DNA of 64,000 bases from assembly GCA_009103225.1 (NCBI GenBank), contig RHPI01002090.1:1112991-1176990 (forward strand), given 5' to 3'. How positions within the stretch are numbered: the stretch's first letter is position 1; every line of letters begins with the position of its first letter. The translations under genes were made by a program, and so were the position numbers. Below, one piece after another: positions 1-7,697 of the stretch. The notes under the pieces are model-generated. The model saw only the letters and a list, made by a program, of their open reading frames with translations, was not told where the DNA came from and made no database searches. The stretch comes from Chlorokybus atmophyticus. Lineage: Eukaryota; Streptophyta; Chlorokybophyceae; Chlorokybales; Chlorokybaceae.

Positions 1-348
1 GTCAATCAATGCCGCGTTGAGTCATATACCGAGTTTGAAACATAAGCAAAAATGAGCGCGCAGAAGTGGCAATTACTATATTAAGTGTCAAGTTGTAGTG
101 TGGATATTTTGCAAATCCGAATTGCCGCTCATGCGTCAAGTAGCTACACCAAGCATACATTGACTCCTCTACATGTCTATGACTATTGGATTCCGGTTTA
201 CGTAGGTAAAACTGATATATGCGCAATTTTCGTACATATATACGTCATATATACGTCGTAAGTTGTAAGTATTAACATGCCATTCAATATTCTTAAAGAT
301 CTTTGGAGGCACATGCATGCTGTAACATATATGTGGCGAGGCTGCATG
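1..348. other. AT-rich flank, no gene seen
   Basis: No family could be recognised on either strand. The stretch is AT-rich with short ATATACG-type direct repeats around 235-258. It is simply the host sequence to the left of the retrotransposon insertion. Confidence 0.5.
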
Positions 349-353
349 AATGC

Positions 354-689
354 TGTCAGGAGAGAGGGTGTGCCCCTCCTCCCTTTAATCCCCTACCCCA
401 ACACCACCACCAGCCTCGCCGCCGCCGCCACTGCCGGGGCAGTTGCCAGAGCAAAAGATGCTCTGGCTATGGCGGCCGCTGCGTTAGCAGCGCCGCCATG
501 CAGCTGATATCCACATGAGACTCATGTCTCATGTCGATATCAGTGTTATAGTTAAGTAACACTACATTAGGGCCTTAACACTAGGTTAACGGCCCTACGA
601 AGGCTTAATAGGCTGTATAATCCCGTTGGGACCCTTATTTAATCCTAAATAAGGGCGGGGAACCTCTATGGAGGTAGCACACCGTTACA
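354..689 (-). repeat. LTR (3' LTR in element orientation)
   Basis: On the minus strand it reads TGTAACGG at its start and ends CCTGACA, so it has the canonical TG...CA ends. It is matched by 6353-6691 with one GCC unit missing, CC in place of AA near position 510, and TACA in place of TATA at the inner end. It contains a GCC-rich stretch around 417-435 and an ATAAGGG/CCTTATTTAATCC palindromic stretch near 630-655. Confidence 0.95.
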
Positions 690-703
690 TTCCCCCCCAC
701 TTA
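690..703 (-). other. Polypurine tract of the LTR element
   Basis: The minus strand reads AAGTGGGGGGGAAT directly against the LTR that ends at 689. A purine run in this place primes plus-strand DNA synthesis in LTR retrotransposons. Confidence 0.85.
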
Positions 704-720
704 GGTTTCAATAGGTGGCC

Positions 721-3700
721 TCAGTAGGTGGCCTCTCTACGATGCGCATCAGCTTGGGCTTTTTGTCTGTCTTGCGCTGCGCGCAGACAGTCTTTTGCCA
801 ACGCTAACCTATCCTGCATGGCCGAAGCCATCTCGCGCGCTGCAGGTACGCGAGTCACGTCAGTAGCGGGCAACTTAATGTTCGCAGGACTCAGTGGATG
901 CACTCCGTAATTCAAGAAGAACGGAGTCTCCTGCACACTCTCTTGCCATGCATTATTGATCGCAAATTCAGCCATTGGGAGATAAATATCCCAATCACTC
1001 TGATTCGGGCTCACATAATGCCGGATGGTTTCCTCAATCACTTGATTGGCGCGTTCTGTTTGACCATCCGTCTGTGGATGGTAAGCAGTGCTCATGTTCT
1101 GCTGAATGTGTAAGAAGCTGCATAGCGACTTCCAAAACTGAGCCACAAATCGCGGATCGCGATCTGACACGAAGTTGCGGGGCAAGCCATGCAACTTGAA
1201 CACAGACGCGACAAAAACCATCGCCAACTCACGGGAGCCTATCTCCGTGCGACAAGGGACAATGTGGACCATTTTTGTTAAACGATCCACGAAAACTGCA
1301 ACCGCAGTGTGACCTAATGCTGTCTCTGGGAGCTCAGTAATTAAGTCCATACTCACACTTTCCCATTTGCCATCAGGAACAGGCAAAGGTCGCAGCAACC
1401 CAGCGGGTTTCTGACGTAACGGCTTGTCACGCTGACATTTGTCACAGGTGTCAACATAACGCTTTACGTCAACAGGCAACGATGGCCACCAGTACAGCTG
1501 TTGCGCTGCCTTGGTAGTCTTGCGATTTCCAAAGTGCCCAGCGTACGGTGGGTCGTGTACATCAGCTATGCATTGCATGCGTAGCCCAGCATGGTCAGGT
1601 ATCACCAAGCTAGCACCCATATAATACAAGTTGTCTCGTGCTTCAAGCTGTTGTATATTCTCTTGCCGTGAGAACCATGGGTCTAAGGAATACCCATGCA
1701 AAACAGATTGCACAAATGCATCATTAGCGGGCAATGTAACTTGCGTCGCAAGCAATTGCGCACGCATAACTGCCAATAATGACGGACAGCGACTTAAAGG
1801 ATCTGCCACATTAGTTCTGCCAGGCCGATATACCCATTCAAAAGTAAATCGCGACAGAAACTCATTCCAGCGAGCTTGCCTACGTGACAAGGTCAGCTGC
1901 GTTGAGAAGTATACTAATGGGTTGTGATCAGTCACCACTGTGAACTGAACTCCCTCTAAGTAACATCGCCAAGTTTCGAGAGCATGTACGACACCAAGCA
2001 ACTCTTGCTCAGTAGTAGTGTAGTTTACCTCCGCTGGGATAAACTTCCTACTTTCATAAGCACATGGTCTGCCGTCTTGCAGTAGTACTGCACCACACCC
2101 AAGGGTGGAAGCATCACTGACCACAGTGAAATGTTTATCCCAATTTGGCAATGCCAATACTGGAGCTGAAGTTAATGCTAACTTCACTTGTTGCATAGCA
2201 GCTTCTTGGTCTGACGTCCAAGAAAATGGCGCGTCCTTTCGCAACAATTTAGTCAAGGGCATTACAACTGTAGAATAACCCATCATAAATTTGCGAAAAT
2301 AATTTGCCAATCCCAAAAATGATCTCAGTTGATGAATATTTTTGGGTTGAGGCCAATTCTTGACAACTTGCACCTTGCGAGGGTCAGGCTTTACACCCGC
2401 ACCACTCACAACATGTCCCAAGAATGGTAACTCCGATTTGCAAAAGTCACATTTTGCAAGGCTGGCAAATAAATGATGCTTCCGCAACAAAGTAAACACC
2501 GCTTCTAAGTGTTGCTTATGTTCCTCTTTGGTTTTACTAAAGACAATAATGTCATCCAAGTAAACCATAACATACTTGCCAAGTATATTACCGAAAATTT
2601 TATTCATTTCCTTCTGAAACACAGCAGGCGCATTCGTCAATCCAAAGGGTAGCACTTTGTATTGATAATGGCCCGAAGGTGTTCTGAAAGCTGTCTTATA
2701 GACATCAGCGGAATGAATTCGGATCTGATGATATCCACTTGTCAGGTCTAATGTACTGAAGTATGCATTACCTGATAGTTTATCAAACACGTCATCAATC
2801 CGTGGCAACGGGTATCGATTTTTCACCGTGATTTTGTTTAAAGCACGATAGTCCACACACATGCGCAATTTTCCATTCTTTTTCATCACAAATAGGATGG
2901 GTGCGCCAAAGGGTGAAGAACTTGGTTCAATCAATCCTTTTTCCAATAACTCCTTGATTTGTGTTTCCATTTCCCCCCTTTCTCTAGGGCTTAGCCTATA
3001 TATTGGCCGAAAAGGAGGATCACTATCAGGAATTAATGGTATAGTGTGTCCGACACCTCGGTCAGGAGGCAAGCCCGGCAACTCATCTGAGAACACATCT
3101 TGATATTCCTCAATGAGGTCTGCCACACCTTCAGTACTACCCGGCGCAATGTCATCTGATGAAGACAAATGTACCAGAAAAGCCGGTGTGTTTTTGCGCA
3201 ACGCACGTTTCACCTGTAGTGCCGTGAGTAACGCAGGGTCGGGTTGCTTGAATTCCAAGCTATGCGACCCTTTCACAGACAATGTAATCCGCTTACCGCC
3301 TTTCTTTACTGTGCACAAGCGTGCACCCGTATCCAATGTCATTGTGACATTATTTTGCCATTCTTGGCCTAGTACCACATCAACACCAGATATGTTGATT
3401 GCTACTACTATAAAGGCAAGATTGGCATAATAATTACCAATTTTAACCTTCAATTTTACTTCTCCCGTCACTGGCAATGTACCCCCAGCACCGGCAGCCG
3501 AAAATGCTGAGGGTTTGCGCATGATTTTATTGCGCGCAACCCATTGCTCGTCCACGAAGTTGTGTGTCGCACCAGTGTCAATCAAAAACGAGCTATTCAC
3601 ACCTTGCATTGTGCCACTGAATGTCCACAACAAAGGTACCACTCGTCCTTGAAAGGTAGCCAAGAATCCGTGACTAATGCGGGGGTTGATTAATATTGCT

Positions 3701-4047
3701 GATAATCGAATTGTCCCAGTCTCGCGCTTGGTGAATTGTTTTAAAACAGTACCCCCTCGAGTATACTTCAACCATGGGCCATGATATTTTGGCACCATTG
3801 CTACCACACTCAGGGATCTGTGTTTACATTGCAATTCACTCAATGTGTGCAACACGTCGGTAAGCATGTTAAATTTCACATGTACCAGTACACAAGTATT
3901 TGCTTCCACTGTTGCAACATCAAACAGTGGTAACTTGTGATGTGTTTGCCATGCATGCGTCATTACATGCATTTGAGACAGATTATCAAACCAGTTAACT
4001 GCTTGTATCTCAAGCAACTGACTATCAACCTTTGCTACATCAGCCAC
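721..4047 (-). CDS. pol: Pol polyprotein of Ty3/gypsy element (PR-RT-RNaseH-IN)
   Basis: This open frame of about 1108 residues makes the element's enzymes. Numbering from 4047, the retropepsin motif DTGA is at about 157-160. RT has STLDLTSGYHQ near 431-441 and the catalytic YLDD near 496-499. RNase H has VVSDAS near 642 and the TDHNP motif near 707. Integrase has an HHCC zinc motif (H831, H838, C868, C871) and a DDE triad at about D901, D962 and E998. The order RT before integrase defines Ty3/gypsy. The first codon at 4047 is GTG, not ATG. The frame is the same as gag and is separated from it only by the TAG at 4057-4059 plus three codons, so Pol is presumably made as a Gag-Pol readthrough product. 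The frame stops at 721, just after a HRREATY-like segment where relatives normally continue for 100 or more residues; a GPY/F or chromodomain tail is absent. Confidence 0.93.
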   Translation of the reverse strand: MADVAKVDSQLLEIQAVNWFDNLSQMHVMTHAWQTHHKLPLFDVATVEANTCVLVHVKFNMLTDVLHTLSELQCKHRSLSVVAMVPKYHGPWLKYTRGGTVLKQFTKRETGTIRLSAILINPRISHGFLATFQGRVVPLLWTFSGTMQGVNSSFLIDTGATHNFVDEQWVARNKIMRKPSAFSAAGAGGTLPVTGEVKLKVKIGNYYANLAFIVVAINISGVDVVLGQEWQNNVTMTLDTGARLCTVKKGGKRITLSVKGSHSLEFKQPDPALLTALQVKRALRKNTPAFLVHLSSSDDIAPGSTEGVADLIEEYQDVFSDELPGLPPDRGVGHTIPLIPDSDPPFRPIYRLSPRERGEMETQIKELLEKGLIEPSSSPFGAPILFVMKKNGKLRMCVDYRALNKITVKNRYPLPRIDDVFDKLSGNAYFSTLDLTSGYHQIRIHSADVYKTAFRTPSGHYQYKVLPFGLTNAPAVFQKEMNKIFGNILGKYVMVYLDDIIVFSKTKEEHKQHLEAVFTLLRKHHLFASLAKCDFCKSELPFLGHVVSGAGVKPDPRKVQVVKNWPQPKNIHQLRSFLGLANYFRKFMMGYSTVVMPLTKLLRKDAPFSWTSDQEAAMQQVKLALTSAPVLALPNWDKHFTVVSDASTLGCGAVLLQDGRPCAYESRKFIPAEVNYTTTEQELLGVVHALETWRCYLEGVQFTVVTDHNPLVYFSTQLTLSRRQARWNEFLSRFTFEWVYRPGRTNVADPLSRCPSLLAVMRAQLLATQVTLPANDAFVQSVLHGYSLDPWFSRQENIQQLEARDNLYYMGASLVIPDHAGLRMQCIADVHDPPYAGHFGNRKTTKAAQQLYWWPSLPVDVKRYVDTCDKCQRDKPLRQKPAGLLRPLPVPDGKWESVSMDLITELPETALGHTAVAVFVDRLTKMVHIVPCRTEIGSRELAMVFVASVFKLHGLPRNFVSDRDPRFVAQFWKSLCSFLHIQQNMSTAYHPQTDGQTERANQVIEETIRHYVSPNQSDWDIYLPMAEFAINNAWQESVQETPFFLNYGVHPLSPANIKLPATDVTRVPAAREMASAMQDRLALAKDCLRAAQDRQKAQADAHRREATY

Positions 4048-4056
4048 AGCGTAATC

Positions 4057-5523
4057 CTATTCAACCTTCTTGGCTTTGCCCTTCGCCTTCGTAGGACAGG
4101 CCTTTGCAACGTGACCCGGCTGATGGCAGATGAAACAGGTGCGAGCTGCAGTAGGTGCATTACCAGCAGACGTACCACCAATTCGAGGAGCGAATGTCTT
4201 CGCTTTCTTCGCCACATGTACACTCGGCGGAGGATAGCGCTTTATTCCCCCCCCTTGCGGCTTGGCCATAGCTGTCACGTTCGACTTTTCCTGCACGACC
4301 GTGTCATCATTGTACAGGTAAACACTTAGCTTTTGCAGCTTGGCCAAGTCATCAGGAACCCAAGGAAGCCCCGTTGCAGTGTTGTACTGCAGCTGATCGC
4401 GAACACGCGCATCCAAGCCACGCTTGTACAACTCGAACTGCTCAGCTTTGTCCATAGGCATCAGGCCGCTATTGGCACGACCAACTAATGCTTGGAACTC
4501 CTGCAGATACACTGATGCTGCTCGACCATTCTGTCGCAACTTGCTAAGTTTGTTACGAGCCTGAGTAGCCGGATCCATGCCACCATAGCGCTCCATCAGA
4601 AACTGAAACAGTGCTGGTACTGTCTTCACAGCGCCATGCTCTGTTTGTCGTGCCCACTCGGCGAGAGCATCAGATGGCATAAGCAACTCAGCAACGGCAA
4701 CGTGCTCACCCACCGGGCGCTTTAGCGCTGTCAGGTAATGTTCGACAGTCACCACCCAATCATGGATACTTACACTACCGTTAGGCTTGAACTTTTCAGG
4801 TTTGTTCAATGCCGTAACCGGCAGCCCCACTGATGCGCCAACTGATGAAGCAGCACCCGCTACTTGCTGACGCAGCGCCATCAACTCAGATTGCATCGCA
4901 TCGAGGCGTGCCTCCAACTTCACTCGGCCAGCCAACTTATTTTCCAAGTTAGGTCCCAAGTACCAGAACACATCCTTGCAACGCTGCTGCGTTTCAACCA
5001 TCAAGTTGGCTAAGGCCTCAAACGCCATCCGCTTCCCTTCGTATGGGAGCGGCCTATCGTAGACGGCCATCAGAGCAGCCACTTTTGGATCACCACGCAC
5101 GAGTGGCGGAACATTGTTCGTCAACTCGTGCTCAATCATGCGGATCACCATCTCCTTACTAGTGCGAGGGAGAGTGGCAAAATCTGTTTCATAGCCATTA
5201 CGAACCTTCTGCGCCCATGCATCCCACACTTCTTGACGAAGCTGCGGGTGGGCGTCAAGTAAAGTCTTGCGCTCGCGCGCATACTTTTCAATGGCTCCGC
5301 CAATGACACTCGGTGTGTCCATTACAGCTGGCTCACTGTGGGTAGACAGGTCGGGGGAAGCTTCGCTATCTTGCTTAGCCTCTTCTTCCTTGTCACTGTC
5401 AGTGAGCTTATAGCTCTCACTCGTGTCCGAGTCCCTCACTTTGTCATCACTGGATGGCTCATATGAGGATGATGAATCAGGGACGGTGAAGTACTTTTCA
5501 CCTCCCTCTCCTTGGTCAGACAT
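4057..5523 (-). CDS. gag: Gag polyprotein of Ty3/gypsy element
   Basis: The product is about 488 residues from the methionine at 5523 (context MSDQGEGG); an upstream in-frame ATG-like start at 5562 would add 13 residues. It is acidic at the N-terminus with a Ser/Asp/Glu-rich stretch. The centre resembles the capsid part of retrotransposon Gag (the stretch containing DWVVTVEHYLTALK and LRQNGRAASVYLQEFQAL). Near the C-terminus is a CCHC zinc knuckle, CFICHQPGHVAKAC, followed by a lysine-rich tail, which would bind the RNA genome. It ends with TAG at 4057-4059, directly in frame with pol. No frameshift signal is needed to join the two. Confidence 0.92.
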   Translation of the reverse strand: MSDQGEGGEKYFTVPDSSSSYEPSSDDKVRDSDTSESYKLTDSDKEEEAKQDSEASPDLSTHSEPAVMDTPSVIGGAIEKYARERKTLLDAHPQLRQEVWDAWAQKVRNGYETDFATLPRTSKEMVIRMIEHELTNNVPPLVRGDPKVAALMAVYDRPLPYEGKRMAFEALANLMVETQQRCKDVFWYLGPNLENKLAGRVKLEARLDAMQSELMALRQQVAGAASSVGASVGLPVTALNKPEKFKPNGSVSIHDWVVTVEHYLTALKRPVGEHVAVAELLMPSDALAEWARQTEHGAVKTVPALFQFLMERYGGMDPATQARNKLSKLRQNGRAASVYLQEFQALVGRANSGLMPMDKAEQFELYKRGLDARVRDQLQYNTATGLPWVPDDLAKLQKLSVYLYNDDTVVQEKSNVTAMAKPQGGGIKRYPPPSVHVAKKAKTFAPRIGGTSAGNAPTAARTCFICHQPGHVAKACPTKAKGKAKKVE

Positions 5524-5562
5524 CTGCCCAAGGATAACACTGTTCAAATAGTGCACAAACAC

Positions 5563-6334
5563 GGAAAGTTGTGCACTATGAAAACGTCGAATACTAGTGA
5601 TTTTGTCCTGTCAAGTTTGGAGGGGTAAACGTGGAGTATTCAGCCCAAACAAGAGCTCTCCACACACCTCTCAACTAGACAATCACTGTGCAACAAACCG
5701 CACGCGAATGCACGCGACGGCTCACGAGCTATGGCTGCTCAAAGTTTTCACTTTGTACAACCCAGCTCAACTTACAATCACAATTGACACCCAAAGTGCC
5801 AAAATCTCGTTGAATCAGCCCTACAGGCCGATATCGACAAGTTGTGAGTTGTGAGTTTGATATCGACCGCACAGAAAAATTCTGGCGGCCTCACCGCACT
5901 GACTGGCGGTACCGAGACAGTCGATGTTGCCACCGAACTGCCCCCAAGGGAATTTATCCAAAAAAAATAGATAAAAAGCCCTTCACCACCACGAATCCAC
6001 GTGGTTGTTAGCACACAAAAATTATAGTAAACAATATATGATTACTATGTTATGTGCTTGGATGCAATGCTTCAGGGAGGGGCCTGGATGGCCGCCCCCC
6101 TTCACACAATAACAACTAAACTAGGACAAGTTAGGCATGGCATGGCATGGCATGCATAGGCTAGGCTAGGCTAGGCTAGGCACCAGCAGCAGCGTTTAAC
6201 TACAACAGTTAAACCAAACAAAACTTTTAACTACCGCTAGTTTGCCGCCGCAGCGCCGCCTGCCGACGCAGTGCCTGCCGCCGCCCCTGCAGTGCCTGCC
6301 GCCTGCCGCCGCCCCTCCCACAGGCCCCTTGCCG
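5563..6334 (-). other. Leader of LTR element between primer site and gag
   Basis: This untranslated leader has no long open frame. On the plus strand it carries a short tandem array of GGCAT units (about 6137-6153) next to TAGGC units (about 6157-6182), and a GCC/TGCC-rich stretch at 6243-6335. It would hold packaging and translation signals, none of which can be identified here. Confidence 0.6.
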
Positions 6335-6352
6335 CCCATGCTCCGATACCAA
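6335..6352 (-). other. Primer-binding site, initiator Met-tRNA type
   Basis: The minus strand immediately inside the 5' LTR reads TTGGTATCGGAGCATGG. It differs by one base from the TGGTATCAGAGC site used by many plant LTR elements, which pairs with the 3' end of initiator methionine tRNA. Confidence 0.8.
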
Positions 6353-6691
6353 TGTCAGGAGAGAGGGTGTGCCCCTCCTCCCTTTAATCCCCTACCCCAA
6401 CACCACCACCAGCCTCGCCGCCGCCGCCGCCACTGCCGGGGCAGTTGCCAGAGCAAAAGATGCTCTGGCTATGGCGGCCGCTGCGTTAGCAGCGCCGCCA
6501 TGCAGCTGATATAAACATGAGACTCATGTCTCATGTCGATATCAGTGTTATAGTTAAGTAACACTACATTAGGGCCTTAACACTAGGTTAACGGCCCTAC
6601 GAAGGCTTAATAGGCTGTATAATCCCGTTGGGACCCTTATTTAATCCTAAATAAGGGCGGGGAACCTCTATGGAGGTAGCACACCGTTATA
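6353..6691 (-). repeat. LTR (5' LTR in element orientation)
   Basis: This is the partner of 354-689, with about 99 percent identity apart from one extra GCC unit. On the minus strand it should carry the promoter and start of the genomic transcript. The outer end reads TATA where the other copy reads TACA, so one terminal dinucleotide has mutated. Confidence 0.95.
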
Positions 6692-6726
6692 AATGCGATG
6701 CTCTCCTACATATAATAGCAACTTTT

Positions 6727-6760
6727 GCTGCCATGGCCTGGTGGTTAAAGCGATGTTACA
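6727..6760 (+). other. tRNA-Ser-like 5' half (relic or SINE head)
   Basis: The 23 bases at 6733-6755 match the D-arm and A-box of a serine tRNA at about 20 positions (GGCC..GTGGTTAA.GCGATG). No matching anticodon stem or B-box (GGTTCGA) follows in the next 100 bases, so it is not a working tRNA gene. It lies about 35 bp beyond the LTR end. Confidence 0.4.
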
Positions 6761-7048
6761 CATAACTTACATTAGAGCTGCGCGAAGCAAACTCAGAAAA
6801 TGATTGTGCTAGCACACACACAAAGCAGGCCGCACAGCAAGCAATCAAGGCGGGGGCCAAAACAGAGCTTACAGCTTACACAACTACCTTAACAACAACA
6901 ACAACTACTACACTAGACCCTCGGGCAGGAACAAGCAGGGGAAGTGGCAAGACGACAGCAAGATTACCACCTGCAGAGCGCAGGGACATGCGTTATTTGT
7001 AATATGATTTTGTTGATATCGCTGCACACGCATTAAGTAGTGTTAACA

Positions 7049-7689
7049 CTAGGGATGTAAATGTACACTTAAGTGTACATGTACACTTAAGTGTACATTT
7101 AAATGGCCCTCCTTGGCACGGGCTTCATGGCCGGCGGTGATGTGACAATGCAACATGTCACATCTCGTTGGATAGCTCTCGGCGTAACGTGTCGAGGAAA
7201 AGTAACCGCGTCGCAATCGGCGCAGAGGTTTGAAAGTAATAAATTTTAATGTCTGACACTGTGATTAGGGTTTGCTGAACGGACCCCGTCGAGGGACCCG
7301 TCGGGTTCACTCAAATAGGAATAATTTCTTATAGAGAAGGAATCTTGTAACAAGTTACCAGCGAAAGTTGTTCTACTCGACGAGAGCTATCCAACGAGCT
7401 CATGAATGCCGCGGAATTCCTACAAATGCAGCCGTAACGACGCTTTGAATGCCTTTGCATAACTGTACACAAAAGTGTACAGTGACTTTTGCCATTTTGG
7501 TCGCTTACCAAACTGTAACTTGTAACACAAGTGGCCAATCAAGCTACAACTTTGCACACTAGTTGTTTACAATGTTAGCAATGTGTGCACAAAGTGTTAG
7601 CTTGAAGTGTGAAGGTTTGCAATTGTTATAACAATGCCTAGCAGATGAGATAAATGTACACTTGAGTGTACATTTATCTACATCCCTAG
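7049..7689. mobile_element. hAT-like MITE (non-autonomous)
   Basis: Terminal inverted repeats start CTAGGGATGTA at 7049 and are mirrored at about 7679-7689. Just inside both ends lie copies of the self-complementary AATGTACACTTAAGTGTACATT (the right copy has GAG for AAG; written here only as a motif around 7060-7100 and 7652-7673). The flanks TGTTAACA (7041-7048) and TGTTAACC (7690-7697) match at 7 of 8 bases, as expected for an 8-bp hAT target duplication. The 641-bp body has no convincing coding region. Confidence 0.6.
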
Positions 7690-7697
7690 TGTTAACC

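Larger units (their letters stand above)
349..6696 (-). mobile_element. Ty3/gypsy LTR retrotransposon, near-complete, with 5-bp target duplication
   Basis: Two LTRs of 336 bp (354-689) and 339 bp (6353-6691) flank an internal region coding for Gag and Pol on the minus strand. The 5-bp direct repeat AATGC lies at 349-353 and 6692-6696 and is the likely target-site duplication. The LTRs differ by one 3-bp GCC indel and about three substitutions, so the insertion is recent. Inside the minus-strand 5' LTR is a primer-binding site resembling the 3' end of initiator Met-tRNA, and inside the other LTR is a G-rich polypurine tract. The domain order protease, RT, RNase H, integrase places it in Ty3/gypsy (Metaviridae). 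Two lesions or oddities are visible: an in-frame TAG between gag and pol, and a Pol that stops before the usual C-terminal integrase extension. The element may therefore not be autonomous. Confidence 0.95.

Noticed and set aside
4057-4059. Reassigned TAG codon (as in some ulvophyte algae) to explain the gag-pol stop
   Set aside because: The V-ATPase F gene ends normally at a TAG (30675-30677), and no conserved gene here contains an in-frame TAG or TAA.
6727-6760. A functional tRNA-Ser gene
   Set aside because: Only the 5' half is present; there is no B-box, anticodon stem or acceptor complement downstream.
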